Below are positions 27,210-35,945 of a stretch of DNA of 64,000 nucleotides, one piece after another. Each line of letters begins with the position of its first letter. Within the stretch, counting starts at the first letter, position 1. Location of the stretch: the NCBI GenBank assembly GCA_949299195.1, contig CASFZN010000020.1, forward strand, positions 148,429-212,428, in the 5' to 3' direction. The DNA comes from an uncultured bacterium. GTDB taxonomy: Bacteria; Bacillota_I; Bacilli_A; RFN20; CAG-826. The position numbers and the translations under genes were made by a program. The notes below the pieces were generated by a model, which saw only the letters and a list, made by a program, of their open reading frames with translations, made no database searches and was not told the DNA's origin.

Positions 27210-27476
27210 CTATTTAATGTTTTGGATTTTTTCATCATTCATATAAGCGTCTAAAATTTCGCTTGCTTCTTCTAGTTCACTTTCATCAGTAACTTCGAAT
27301 AATTCGTGTTCTTCATTATATCTCATAACGTAGATATCATCTGGTTCAGCTGGATCATAAACTAAAACATATTCTGCATTTCTTTCTTTAACTTCATAGG
27401 TAAAAAGAATATTCATTACATATTCCATTCCATCTTCACCATAAATTAATATTTGATTATCATTTAATTTTTTCAT
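27210..27476 (-). CDS. yrzB: DUF1292 protein (YrzB family)
   Basis: Small acidic cytosolic protein of unknown function, conserved between ruvX and greA/udk in Bacillota. It has the typical MEYVMNILFTYEVKERNAEYVLVYDP and an acidic C-terminal helix. The ATG at 27476 is preferred, as TTAAGGAGCCTTGAAT precedes it; a TTG six bases upstream is also in frame. It overlaps the 3' end of ruvX by about 17 bp. Confidence 0.9.
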   Translation of the reverse strand: MKKLNDNQILIYGEDGMEYVMNILFTYEVKERNAEYVLVYDPAEPDDIYVMRYNEEHELFEVTDESELEEASEILDAYMNDEKIQNIK

Positions 27477-27894
27477 ATTCAAGGCTCCTTAAATAGTCTT
27501 CTAAAATAATAAAAGCACTCATCATATCGATTCTTTTTTTGATTTCGTCTTTTTTTAACCCAGCGTCTTCTAATCTTTTCCTAGCTTCAATGGTTGTAAA
27601 AGATTCGTCAAAAAGAATGAAATTTAAAGTATCATCCATCTTTTTAATATCATCAACAAATCGTCTAACAGATTGACATCTTATGCCTTCTTGACGGTCG
27701 AGTTGAAGAGGGAAACCAATAACTATATCTTTAATATCTAATTCTTTACTTACTTCTAAAACTCTTTCTCTGGCTTTTTTATAATTTCCTTTTTCAAAAT
27801 TAAAATTTTCTTTATTATGGATAATTCCTAAAGAATCTGAGAAAGCTATTCCTAAACTATTGGTTCCTAAATCTAATCCGAGATATTTTTTCAT
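27460..27894 (-). CDS. ruvX: Holliday junction resolvase-like / pre-16S rRNA nuclease YqgF
   Basis: RNase H-fold nuclease implicated in 16S rRNA 5'-end processing and possibly recombination. The 144-residue protein has YLGLDLGTNSLGIAFSD (first catalytic Asp), GFPLQLDRQEG, and ILFDESFTTIEARKRL (catalytic Asp and Glu). Starts 5 bp after the alaS stop. The alaS-ruvX-yrzB order is conserved. Confidence 0.96.
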   Translation of the reverse strand: MKKYLGLDLGTNSLGIAFSDSLGIIHNKENFNFEKGNYKKARERVLEVSKELDIKDIVIGFPLQLDRQEGIRCQSVRRFVDDIKKMDDTLNFILFDESFTTIEARKRLEDAGLKKDEIKKRIDMMSAFIILEDYLRSLEYEKIK

Positions 27895-27899
27895 AAATT

Positions 27900-30500
27900 T
27901 TATTTAATAATATCTTCTTCTTTAATATCAAAATTATCAATACTTACTAAATTACCTTGGGCTCTATCAGGTTTTCCACCGCCATTTCCTCCGAATTTAG
28001 AAGTAACAATTTTTAAGACGTCTCCAGCTTTATATCCCTTATCTAAAAGTTCTTTTCCAACCCCTACAATAATAGGATGTTTTCCTTCTTCTGAACCAAC
28101 TAAAACTACTAGATAATTACTAGTTTTCGACTTAATATCGTCTAAAATTGAGATTAATCCATCTCTAGAGGTATTTTCTAAGACTTTTGCAATAAAGGTT
28201 AATTCATCTTTATTTTTGATTAATGAAGCGATGTTTGCGAACTTAGCTTTATTGATTTGTTGATTTAAAGTTTTAACTTCTTCCTCTAAATCTTTGATTT
28301 GAGTATTAATAGCATTAAGTTTTGAAATAACTTCTTGATTTGATTTAACGCTTATAAGGTTACGAGTTTGATTTAAAACTTCTTCCTTTTGTTTCATATA
28401 TAAATATGCATTGAATCCGGTTGTAGCTTCTATTCTTCTTACACCAGCTGAAATGCTTTCTTCGCTTTTAATAACAAATAATCCAATATCTGCACTATTT
28501 TTAACATGGGTTCCACCACAAAATTCTTTTGAAGTGTCTCCAAAACAAACAACTCTAACTTTATCGCCGTATTTAGCATCAAATTCAGCTAAAGCGCCTA
28601 ACTTTTTAGCTTCTTCAATAGGTAAGATGAGGGTGTTATTTTCAATCATCATTGAAATATAATTATTAACTTCTTTTTCGACTTCATTTAAAGTTACAGG
28701 GTCAATTTTTTCAAAGTGTGAGAAGTCAAAACGTAAGTATTCATCGTTAACAAAGCTACCTTTTTGTCTAACATCATCACCGACATGTTTAATTAAAGCG
28801 CTTTGTAAAAGGTGAGTAGCACTATGGTTTCTCATAATTGCTAATCTTCTTGGTTTATCAATAGAAAGAGTCATTTCATCTCCTAAAGAAATGGTTCCAA
28901 AATTAATCTTTACATGATGTAAATGTTGTTTATTAGGAGCATTGATAACATCTAATACACTTGCATTTAAATTAGGATTAGAAATAAAGCCAATATCTGC
29001 AACTTGTCCACCCATTTCTGCATAGAAATTAGTTTTATCAAATACGACATCACCTTCATCACTTAAAGATTCAACAGCTACGCCATCTTTAAATAAGCCA
29101 ATAACCTTAGCGTTTAAATCCTCAACTTGATAGATGAATTCACTTTCCTTATCAAAATCTAATAAATCTTTAGATTGTTTATTGAAAGATTCAATATTTT
29201 TACGAGAATTACGAGCTAATTCTTTTTGTTTTTCTAAACATTCTTTAAACTTTTTAATATCAACTTCAACTCCATTATCAGCACAAATTTCAACCGTTAA
29301 TTCAATTGGGAAGCCATAGGTATCATAAAGTTTAAAAGCATCTTCTCCAGATAATTCTTTTTTGCCTTCGATCATGACATTAAGGATATTTTCGCCACTA
29401 TTTAAAGTTTTAATGAATTTTTCTTCTTCAGTTTTAATAATTTTCATTAAGAATTCTTCTTTTTCTTTAACATATGGATAATATCCTTCCATAATTGAAG
29501 CTACTGTAGGGACAAGTTTATATAAGAATGGTTCATGTAAATCTAATTTTTGACCATATCTCATAGCTCTTCTTAAAAGTCTTCTTAAAACATATCCTCT
29601 ACCTTCATTTGAGAAAAATTCTCCATCTGCTAAAGCAAATGTACAGCTTCTAATATGATCAGCAATGACTCTATAAGCCATTAAATTTTCGCCTTCATAA
29701 GGGACTTTTGTTAATTTTTTAGTCTCTTCAATAATTGGATAGAAAAGATCGGTTTCAAAGTTTGTTTCGGCGTTTTGTAAAATACATGCGAATCTTTCTA
29801 ATCCACCGCCAGTATCAATATTTTTATGAGGTAATTCTTTATAATTTTTTCTATCTACTCCAGCTTCAGCATTATATTGAGAAAAAACAATATTCCACAT
29901 TTCAATATAACGGTCATTATCAACATCGTTAATTAAAAGGTCTAATCCAATATGATCAGGATCATATTTTTCGCCTCTATCATAATAAATTTCGGTATCA
30001 GGTCCACAAGGTCCTTCACCAATTTGCCAGAAGTTTGATTCTAAAGGAATTAAGTGAGTTGGATCAACTCCGCATTTAATCCATAAAGATTTACTATCTA
30101 AATCATCTGGATGGTGAGTAATATAGAGTTTATCTTTATTAAATCCAAAATATTCTTCACTAGTTAAAATCTCATATGCCCATGGAATTACTTCGTTTCT
30201 AAAATAATCACCAATTGAAAAGTTACCTAGCATTTCAAAGAAGGTATGATGACGAGCAGTTCTTCCAACATTATCGATATCGTTTGTTCGAATACATTTT
30301 TGAACATTGACGATTCTTTTACATTTAGGAATTTCAGTTCCATCAAAATACTTCTTTAAAGCAGCAACTCCGGCATTAATCCATAATAAGGTTGGATCAT
30401 TATGAGGAATTAAACTAGCTCCTGGTTCTATTTTATGTCCTTTATTTTCAAAAAATTTTAACCATGTTTCTCTTATTTCTTGTGATGACATCTTTTTCAT
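27900..30500 (-). CDS. alaS: alanyl-tRNA synthetase
   Basis: Charges tRNA-Ala and edits mischarged Ser/Gly. The 866-residue protein has the class II core (MSSQEIRETWLKFFENKGHK, motif 2 RTARHHTFFEMLGNFSIGDYF, motif 3 GGGLERFA), the editing domain with HSATHLL and CFGDTSKEFCGGTHV, and a C-Ala domain ending KFGGNGGGKPDRAQG. AAAGGGAGAAAGG precedes the ATG. Controlled by the T-box leader 30531-30750. A two-unit TACTAGA repeat at 28107/28118 is probably chance. Confidence 0.98.
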   Translation of the reverse strand: MKKMSSQEIRETWLKFFENKGHKIEPGASLIPHNDPTLLWINAGVAALKKYFDGTEIPKCKRIVNVQKCIRTNDIDNVGRTARHHTFFEMLGNFSIGDYFRNEVIPWAYEILTSEEYFGFNKDKLYITHHPDDLDSKSLWIKCGVDPTHLIPLESNFWQIGEGPCGPDTEIYYDRGEKYDPDHIGLDLLINDVDNDRYIEMWNIVFSQYNAEAGVDRKNYKELPHKNIDTGGGLERFACILQNAETNFETDLFYPIIEETKKLTKVPYEGENLMAYRVIADHIRSCTFALADGEFFSNEGRGYVLRRLLRRAMRYGQKLDLHEPFLYKLVPTVASIMEGYYPYVKEKEEFLMKIIKTEEEKFIKTLNSGENILNVMIEGKKELSGEDAFKLYDTYGFPIELTVEICADNGVEVDIKKFKECLEKQKELARNSRKNIESFNKQSKDLLDFDKESEFIYQVEDLNAKVIGLFKDGVAVESLSDEGDVVFDKTNFYAEMGGQVADIGFISNPNLNASVLDVINAPNKQHLHHVKINFGTISLGDEMTLSIDKPRRLAIMRNHSATHLLQSALIKHVGDDVRQKGSFVNDEYLRFDFSHFEKIDPVTLNEVEKEVNNYISMMIENNTLILPIEEAKKLGALAEFDAKYGDKVRVVCFGDTSKEFCGGTHVKNSADIGLFVIKSEESISAGVRRIEATTGFNAYLYMKQKEEVLNQTRNLISVKSNQEVISKLNAINTQIKDLEEEVKTLNQQINKAKFANIASLIKNKDELTFIAKVLENTSRDGLISILDDIKSKTSNYLVVLVGSEEGKHPIIVGVGKELLDKGYKAGDVLKIVTSKFGGNGGGKPDRAQGNLVSIDNFDIKEEDIIK

Positions 30501-30530
30501 ATATTCTACCTTTCTCCCTTTTAATAAATA

Positions 30531-30564
30531 AAAAAATCCTAAACAAAATAAAGTTTTGTTTAGG
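30531..30564 (-). terminator. T-box-controlled terminator before alaS
   Basis: Perfect 12-bp inverted repeat TCCTAAACAAAA / TTTTGTTTAGGA (30537-30548 and 30553-30564) with a TAAAG loop, followed on the minus strand by six T. It partly sequesters the sequence next to the T-box, as expected of a terminator/antiterminator switch. Confidence 0.92.
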
Positions 30565-30750
30565 AGCGAATTTATCGTGGTACCATCCTATTTCAAATAT
30601 AATATTTGCACTTAATTTAATAGTTATAACGTAACAATCGAGGCTATTAACCTAATTATTTCAGGAAGTGGCTGTTTTAAATATTTAATAAGAATATTTC
30701 ACCAAATTATTCTCTCTCTAATAAAAAATAGTTTAAAACTCTTTTCCGGT
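30565..30750 (-). ncRNA. T-box riboswitch (tRNA-Ala sensor) of alaS
   Basis: The minus strand carries the T-box core AGGATGGTACCACG (30576-30589) just upstream of the terminator, with about 160 nt of 5' leader before it. Uncharged tRNA-Ala should pair with the TGG of the core and favour the antiterminator. Stem I is A/T-rich; GCC in ACAGCCAC (near 30672) is a candidate Ala specifier codon, but I could not fix it with confidence. Confidence 0.88.
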
Positions 30751-30754
30751 AATA

Positions 30755-30783
30755 ATTTTATAAAATTATTAACCTTGTATCAA
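30755..30783 (-). promoter_or_regulatory. sigma-A promoter of the alaS operon
   Basis: Minus strand TTGATA (30778-30783), 17 bp, TAAAAT (30755-30760). The -35 box overlaps the end of the upstream membrane-protein gene. The predicted start near 30748 gives the T-box leader its full length. Confidence 0.75.
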
Positions 30784-31352
30784 TAGGTATTTTTCCAAGA
30801 TTTTTTCCTAAAAAGTGAGATGCATCTAAAGTAATAAGCAAAGTCTAAAATTGCCATAACTATCACAAAAACTATCATTCCAATAAAATAGACTGTATTT
30901 GTAGTAGTAGGAACAAAAAATTCCCATAATGCATTAGTTCCATAGTTAGTTATATAGAAAAATAATGGTTCAAAACATAAATAAATTAAAGAAACTAGAT
31001 TAATTGAAGTTGAAACAAGTAACATTACTTTTCTATCAAGATTAATTAGCATCATTACTAAAGCTATAAAATGAATTACTAAGCCAATAAAGGTTAGATA
31101 ATCAAATCTAAAATTATCGATAAATATCTTTGAATTATCTATTAATACTTCTCCTTGAGATATTGTTCCTTGAACAACCATTTCTTGCCCACCAAAAAGG
31201 GCAGTTTTTCCACTTATAAAAGCAACTTCTGTTACATTTCCAACCTTATTTATAGCTTCAACATCTAAAAAGAAAATTAAAATAAAGAAAGTTATATATA
31301 AAACAAAAGTTATAATCCAAATAGCTGTTTTGAAACTTCTTCCACTAATCAT
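30780..31352 (-). CDS. unknown four-helix membrane protein
   Basis: A 190-residue protein that I do not recognise. Hydrophobic segments fall at about 10-30 (IWIITFVLYITFFILIFFL), 85-108, 112-132 and 152-172. Between the first two is a ~50-residue loop (GNVTEVAFISGKTALFGGQEMVVQG) of beta character, probably outside the cell. It ends in basic residues (RKKSWKN). It follows mnmA by 42 bp and its stop lies within the alaS promoter. Confidence 0.5.
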   Translation of the reverse strand: MISGRSFKTAIWIITFVLYITFFILIFFLDVEAINKVGNVTEVAFISGKTALFGGQEMVVQGTISQGEVLIDNSKIFIDNFRFDYLTFIGLVIHFIALVMMLINLDRKVMLLVSTSINLVSLIYLCFEPLFFYITNYGTNALWEFFVPTTTNTVYFIGMIVFVIVMAILDFAYYFRCISLFRKKSWKNTY

Positions 31353-31393
31353 AAATTTTATTTATTACTATTTTATTAAATTTATCGAATAAA

Positions 31394-32524
31394 TTATTTA
31401 ATTTCTTTTCCTTTATAAAATACTTTATCGATAATTCCTCCACCTAAACAAACCTCTCCATTATAAAAAACACAAGCTTGTCCAGGGGTAACTGCTTTAT
31501 ATGGTTCATCAAATACTAATTTTAATGAATTTTCATCAATATTTATGACTTTTACGCCCTTATCATCTTGACGATATCTAAATTTTACATAAATATGGTC
31601 ATTATCTTTCATCCTTTCGTTAAAGAAATTAAGGTTAGTAATAATTGCTTCATCGCTAAAAAGATGTTCATCTTCGCTTCCAGTAGCAACATAAAGAATA
31701 TTATTTTCAACATCTTTTTTACAAACAAAGAAACCTTTAGATTTTAAATCTTTAAATCCACCAAGTCCTAAGCCTTTTCTTTGTCCTAATGTGTAATAAA
31801 AAACGCCTTCATGTACCCCTAAAACTTTTCCAGTTTCAATTTCAACAATCTTTCCTTTTGTAGCTGGAAGATAGTTTTTTAAAAATTCTTTGAAATTCCT
31901 TTCACCAATAAAACAAATTCCAGTACTATCTTTTTTATATTCAACACTTTTTAAATCAAGTTCTTCGGCTATTTTTCTAACCTTTTCTTTTTTAATATCG
32001 CCTAAAGGGAAAAGACACATCTTAAGTTGTTCTTTACTAATTTGAGATAAAAAGTAAGATTGATCTTTATTTTTATCTAAAGCTTTATATAAATAAGTTT
32101 TGCCGTCTTTATCAACTCTTTTAGCATAATGACCCATTGCAATCATATCGCAGCCATTAGCTTTAGCAAAATCAATAAAAGGACCAAACTTAATATATTT
32201 ATTACAGAAAATATCTGGATTTGGAGTTCTTCCTTTTTTATATTCTTCGATAAAATAGGTAAAAACGTTATCCCAATATTCTTTAATATAATCAACTCTT
32301 AATAGCGGTAATCCAAGTCTTTTTGCTACATCTTTGGCATCTAAATAATCTTGTTCTTGAGGACAGATATCATTATCAACAGTCGGATTTCCTAAATAAT
32401 CGTTATTTAAAGAAGAATCCCAATTACGCATAAAACAGCAGATAACTTCATGTCCTGCTTTTTTAAGTAAATATGCACTTATGGCGCTATCTACGCCACC
32501 GCTAAGACCAACCATTACTTTCAT
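31394..32524 (-). CDS. mnmA: tRNA-specific 2-thiouridylase MnmA
   Basis: Makes s2U34 in tRNA Lys, Glu and Gln using persulfide sulfur and ATP. The 376-residue protein has the PP-loop MVGLSGGVDSAISAYLL, the catalytic cysteine pair in NPDIFCNKYIKFG and STGICFIGERNF, the DQSYFLSQ motif, and the beta-barrel C-terminus ending GQACVFYNGEVCLGGGIID. It lies 8 bp after dtd. Confidence 0.97.
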   Translation of the reverse strand: MKVMVGLSGGVDSAISAYLLKKAGHEVICCFMRNWDSSLNNDYLGNPTVDNDICPQEQDYLDAKDVAKRLGLPLLRVDYIKEYWDNVFTYFIEEYKKGRTPNPDIFCNKYIKFGPFIDFAKANGCDMIAMGHYAKRVDKDGKTYLYKALDKNKDQSYFLSQISKEQLKMCLFPLGDIKKEKVRKIAEELDLKSVEYKKDSTGICFIGERNFKEFLKNYLPATKGKIVEIETGKVLGVHEGVFYYTLGQRKGLGLGGFKDLKSKGFFVCKKDVENNILYVATGSEDEHLFSDEAIITNLNFFNERMKDNDHIYVKFRYRQDDKGVKVINIDENSLKLVFDEPYKAVTPGQACVFYNGEVCLGGGIIDKVFYKGKEIK

Positions 32525-32532
32525 ATTCTTTT

Positions 32533-32982
32533 TTATAATATCTCCTTAGAATCTATTATAACTGTAAAAGGACCATCATTAGTGAGGTTTATTTTCATAT
32601 CGGCGCCAAAAACACCTCTTTTTACATTAAATCCATGAGTTTCTAATTCTTTATTAAAATATTCATAAAGTAATATAGCGTCACCAGGATTTAAACATTC
32701 AATAAATGAAGGTCTATTACCTTTTTTAAGATTTGCATATAAGGTAAATTGAGATACTGAGAGTATTTCTCCATTAACATCTTTAAGAGATAGATTAGTT
32801 TTACCATTCATATCTTCAAATACTCTTAAATTAGCAACTTTTGTTGCTAATTTAGAGGCAATTAATTCATTATCACCATCAGTAAATGATACTAAAAGTA
32901 AATATCCTTTATCTATTTTAGAATATTCCTTATTTTCAATCGTTAATGAAGCTTTTAATACTCTTTGTAATACAATTTTCAT
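32533..32982 (-). CDS. dtd: D-aminoacyl-tRNA deacylase
   Basis: Hydrolyses D-amino acids from tRNA and Gly from mischarged tRNA-Ala. The 149-residue protein has the family motifs LSVSQFTLYANLKKGNRPSF and the C-terminal NDGPFTVIID (cross-subunit Gly-Pro). No Shine-Dalgarno: TATTAT at 32993-32998 ends 10 bp before the ATG. Divergent from rarA, with only 51 bp between the two start codons. Confidence 0.97.
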   Translation of the reverse strand: MKIVLQRVLKASLTIENKEYSKIDKGYLLLVSFTDGDNELIASKLATKVANLRVFEDMNGKTNLSLKDVNGEILSVSQFTLYANLKKGNRPSFIECLNPGDAILLYEYFNKELETHGFNVKRGVFGADMKINLTNDGPFTVIIDSKEIL

Positions 32983-32992
32983 GCACTTAATA

Positions 32993-33024
32993 ATAATACA
33001 TTTTTAATCAAAATCATATATAAT
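32993..33024. promoter_or_regulatory. divergent dtd/rarA promoters, both next to their start codons
   Basis: In the 51-bp gap between the divergent ATGs, dtd (minus) has TATTAT at 32993-32998, 10 bp before its ATG, and rarA (plus) has TATAAT at 33019-33024, 9 bp before its ATG. Neither gene has a Shine-Dalgarno. Both transcripts would be leaderless or nearly so. Confidence 0.55.
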
Positions 33025-33033
33025 AATTCATAG

Positions 33034-34305
33034 ATGAATAAACCTTTAGCATTTAGAATAAGACCTGAGAATTTATCACAAATTATCGGACAAAAAGACT
33101 TAATTGGATTACATGGATTCTTATCAAATTCCGTTAAAAAGAATATTCCAATTTCTTTTATTCTTTTTGGTCCTCCAGGAACTGGAAAAACTACTATCGC
33201 CGAAGCTTACGCTAAAAGTTTAAACGCTCATATTATCAAACTTAATGCAGTTACTTCTAATAAAAAAGAAATTGAAGAAGCTATTAATGAAGCTAAATTT
33301 TATGATCCAACCATAGTAATAATTGATGAAATTCATCGTATAAATAAGGATAAACAAGATATCTTGTTACCTTTTGTTGAAGATGGAACAATCTATTTAA
33401 TTGGAGCAACTACTGCTAATCCTTATATTTCAATTAATAGAGCAATTCGAAGTAGAGTTCATCTTCTTGAAGTTAAAGTTTTAAGTAAGGAAGAAATTGT
33501 TGAAGGGTTAAAAAATGCAATTTTAGATCCTAGAGGATTTGATAATAAACTTGATATAGATGAAGAATCTTTAGAATATATCGCTTCTAGTAGCGGAGGA
33601 GATTTCCGTTTTGCATTAAATTATTTAGAAATCTTATCTTTATCGTATGAAAATCAAAAAATTACCTTAGAAATGACTAAAAAAGTCTTAAAAGTTTCCA
33701 ATTATTTAACCGATAAAGATGATGACATGCATTACGATAATGTCTCTGCATTACAAAAATCTATTAGAGGAAGTGATGTAAATGCAGCTTTATATTATGC
33801 TGCTAGAATTTTACTTGCTAATGACCTCCAATCTTTAACTAGAAGATTATTAGTTACTGCTTATGAAGATATTGGAATTGCTAATCCTCAAGCATGTATG
33901 AGAACAAAAATTGCGATAGAATCCGCAGAATATGTCGGTTTACCAGAAGCTGTAATCCCTATTTCTGTTGCTATTGTAGACCTTTGTTTATCTCCTAAAT
34001 CTAAAGTTGCTTGCACTTCCTACTATTCTGCTGAAGAATTGGCCAGAAAAATGCCTTTACCAGTTATGGATTATTTAAAATATACTCCTGTTAATGTTCA
34101 AGAAGAGGATAAATACCCATACGATATGCCAAAAGTTTGGCCACATTTACAATACCTTCCTGAAATTATTAAAAATGCTAAATTTTATATGGCAAATGAA
34201 AATACTTCCTCTTCATATGAGAAGGCATTAAACGAAAACTATAAGAAAATCGAGTCTTTTTTACGTTCTTCTAACCTTAGAGAGCTTAAAAAGAAATATA
34301 AATAA
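33034..34305 (+). CDS. rarA: replication-associated recombination protein RarA (MgsA)
   Basis: AAA+ ATPase related to clamp loaders that acts at stalled forks. The 423-residue protein has MNKPLAFRIRPENLSQIIGQ, Walker A FGPPGTGKTT, Walker B IIDEIHRINKDKQD, sensor 1 IGATTANPY, the arginine finger region IRSRVHLLEV, and the C-terminal tetramerisation domain (RRLLVTAYEDIGIANPQA, VGLPEA, LPEI). Complete. Starts 9 bp after a TATAAT box. Stop at 34303-34305 is followed directly by a TACT array. Confidence 0.97.
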   Translation: MNKPLAFRIRPENLSQIIGQKDLIGLHGFLSNSVKKNIPISFILFGPPGTGKTTIAEAYAKSLNAHIIKLNAVTSNKKEIEEAINEAKFYDPTIVIIDEIHRINKDKQDILLPFVEDGTIYLIGATTANPYISINRAIRSRVHLLEVKVLSKEEIVEGLKNAILDPRGFDNKLDIDEESLEYIASSSGGDFRFALNYLEILSLSYENQKITLEMTKKVLKVSNYLTDKDDDMHYDNVSALQKSIRGSDVNAALYYAARILLANDLQSLTRRLLVTAYEDIGIANPQACMRTKIAIESAEYVGLPEAVIPISVAIVDLCLSPKSKVACTSYYSAEELARKMPLPVMDYLKYTPVNVQEEDKYPYDMPKVWPHLQYLPEIIKNAKFYMANENTSSSYEKALNENYKKIESFLRSSNLRELKKKYK

Positions 34306-34307
34306 TA

Positions 34308-34351
34308 TACTAGAAATATACTAAAAAACTACTAGAAATCTACTAATTGTC
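34308..34351 (+). repeat. TACT array 4: four 11-bp units after rarA
   Basis: TACT starts at 34308, 34319, 34330 and 34341, exactly 11 bp apart. Units: TACTAGAAATA, TACTAAAAAAC, TACTAGAAATC, TACTAATTGTC. It begins 3 bp past the rarA stop codon. Confidence 0.85.
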
Positions 34352-34414
34352 GATATTCATTGGCTTTTTTTAAACCTGTAATATTTAGTTGATTTACGCC
34401 ATTTTAAAGTTAAA

Positions 34415-34489
34415 CTAGTCGATTTTCAGTAATAATTATGGATTTTGAAGTATGCAAAAAATCGACTAACTTATTCGCTAGTCGATTTT
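34415..34489. terminator. rarA/pdp convergent terminator with duplicated arm
   Basis: TAGTCGATTTT occurs at 34416-34426 and again at 34479-34489; both can pair with AAAATCGACTA at 34457-34468. The near pair (34458-34489, 10-base loop, TTTT) is a standard terminator for plus-strand rarA, and its complement serves the minus-strand phosphorylase gene. The far copy allows an alternative stem. Confidence 0.75.
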
Positions 34490-34494
34490 AAAAC

Positions 34495-34516
34495 TACTAA
34501 AAAACTACTAAAATTA
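34495..34516 (+). repeat. TACT array fragment: two 11-bp units
   Basis: TACT at 34495 and 34506 (TACTAAAAAAC then TACTAAAATTA), following the shared terminator and ending just before the phosphorylase stop codon. Same unit and spacing as array 4, 154 bp away. Alone it would be weak evidence. Confidence 0.5.
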
Positions 34517-34518
34517 GG

Positions 34519-35826
34519 TTATTCAATTAAAATGTGTGGTTTATCAGTTTCTATTTCTAATTTATCTTTAATATAGAAAGCAGTTAAAACTTCTTCATGT
34601 ACTTCTTCTATAATCTCTTCATTTTTATTGGTATAAAGTGTTGCAAGCAATTCTCCTTTAGCAACTTTATCTCCAATTTTCTTATTTAAAACAATACCAG
34701 CAGCCATATCAATAATATCATCTAATTTTTCACGGCCACCACCCAATCTCATCGAAGCTTTCCCAATTGCTAAGGCATCGATTCTATTAACAAATCCATC
34801 TTCTTTTGAATAAACAGGAACAATGTTCTTGCAAACATCGAATTTCTCAGGATTTTCAATATAAGAAACATCTCCACCTTGAGCAGCAACAAATTCTTTG
34901 AATTTTTCAAATGCTTTTCCATTATTTATATTTTCAATTAAAGCCTCTTTTGCTTTATCTAAATCATCGAAGATTTTCGCTTGTTTTAACATTATTGAAC
35001 CACTATATAAACATAATTCATATAAATCTTTTGGTCCATTACCTTTAAGGGTATCAATAACTTCTTTTACTTCTAAATTATTACCAACAGCATAACCTAG
35101 AGGTTGATCCATATCAGTAATTTCAGCTTTAACATCTTTATTTAATTCTTTACCAATATCTACCATAGTTGTCGCTAAATTCTTAGCTTCTTCAATGGTT
35201 TTCATAAAAGCACCGCTTCCATATTTAACATCTAAAAGGATACAATCAGCTCCACTTGCTAATTTTTTAGACATAATTGAAGAAGCGATTAAAGGAATCG
35301 AGCTAACTGTTGCAGTAACATCTCTTAATGCATATAACTTTTTATCGGCTGGATCGATATTTTTATCTTGCCCGATAATAACCATTCCTACATCTTTTAC
35401 TTGTTTTTTAAATTGTTCGTATGTTTGAGTAGTTTTGAATCCAGGAATAGATTCAAGTTTATCGATAGTTCCACCTGTATGTCCTAAGCCTCTACCACTC
35501 ATTTTTGCTAGTTTTGCTCCACAACTACAAACCATTGGTCCTAAAACTAAAGAAACCTTATCTCCAACTCCTCCAGTAGAATGCTTATCAACCTTTAATC
35601 CTGGAATGTCACTTAAATCCCATACCTCACCTGAAACGCGCATTTCATCGGTTAAAATACCAATTTCTTTTTTATTCATTCCATTAAGATAAATCGCCAT
35701 TAAAAGGGCGCTTGCTTGATAATCTGGAATTTCATTATTTACATATCCTTTAATAAAGAACGATATTTCTTCTCTTGTGAGTTCCTTTTTATCACGTTTT
35801 TTCTCAATAATTTCTTCTATTAACAT
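34519..35826 (-). CDS. pdp: pyrimidine-nucleoside phosphorylase
   Basis: Phosphorolysis of uridine, thymidine and deoxyuridine to base plus (deoxy)ribose-1-phosphate. The 435-residue protein has the glycosyltransferase family 3 core: DKHSTGGVGDKVSL phosphate site and KMSGRGLGHTGGTIDKLESIPGF, then the C-terminal hammerhead domain (GDKVAKGELLATLYTNK). It could also be called thymidine phosphorylase (deoA); the length and sequence fit the broad-specificity Gram-positive enzyme. Works with deoC and cdd. An extended -10, TGATATAAT, lies at 35849-35857. Confidence 0.95.
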   Translation of the reverse strand: MLIEEIIEKKRDKKELTREEISFFIKGYVNNEIPDYQASALLMAIYLNGMNKKEIGILTDEMRVSGEVWDLSDIPGLKVDKHSTGGVGDKVSLVLGPMVCSCGAKLAKMSGRGLGHTGGTIDKLESIPGFKTTQTYEQFKKQVKDVGMVIIGQDKNIDPADKKLYALRDVTATVSSIPLIASSIMSKKLASGADCILLDVKYGSGAFMKTIEEAKNLATTMVDIGKELNKDVKAEITDMDQPLGYAVGNNLEVKEVIDTLKGNGPKDLYELCLYSGSIMLKQAKIFDDLDKAKEALIENINNGKAFEKFKEFVAAQGGDVSYIENPEKFDVCKNIVPVYSKEDGFVNRIDALAIGKASMRLGGGREKLDDIIDMAAGIVLNKKIGDKVAKGELLATLYTNKNEEIIEEVHEEVLTAFYIKDKLEIETDKPHILIE

Positions 35827-35848
35827 ATGAACACCTACTTTTTTAGAT

Positions 35849-35857
35849 ATTATATCA
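35849..35857 (-). promoter_or_regulatory. extended -10 promoter of the pyrimidine phosphorylase gene
   Basis: Minus strand TGATATAAT (hexamer 35849-35854) with only a weak -35. Unlike the leaderless cases it leaves a ~15-nt leader with a GTAGGTG ribosome site before the ATG at 35826. Confidence 0.5.
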
Positions 35858-35933
35858 TTTTTTATATCTTAAAAAATCAAATTTTATTGATAAAATCGGT
35901 AAAAATTTAATATTAAAGACATTAAAAATTCGT

Positions 35934-35939
35934 TATAAT
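35934..35939 (+). promoter_or_regulatory. -10 box 6 bp before the start of the RsmB/RsmF-type gene
   Basis: TATAAT at 35934-35939, six bases (TTCCAT), then ATG at 35946. No Shine-Dalgarno is possible in this space. Clearest leaderless candidate in the window. Confidence 0.55.
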
Positions 35940-35945
35940 TTCCAT

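Noticed and set aside
28107..28128. Extra TACT array inside alaS
   Set aside because: Only two units (28107 and 28118) with poor A-tract match; could be chance.
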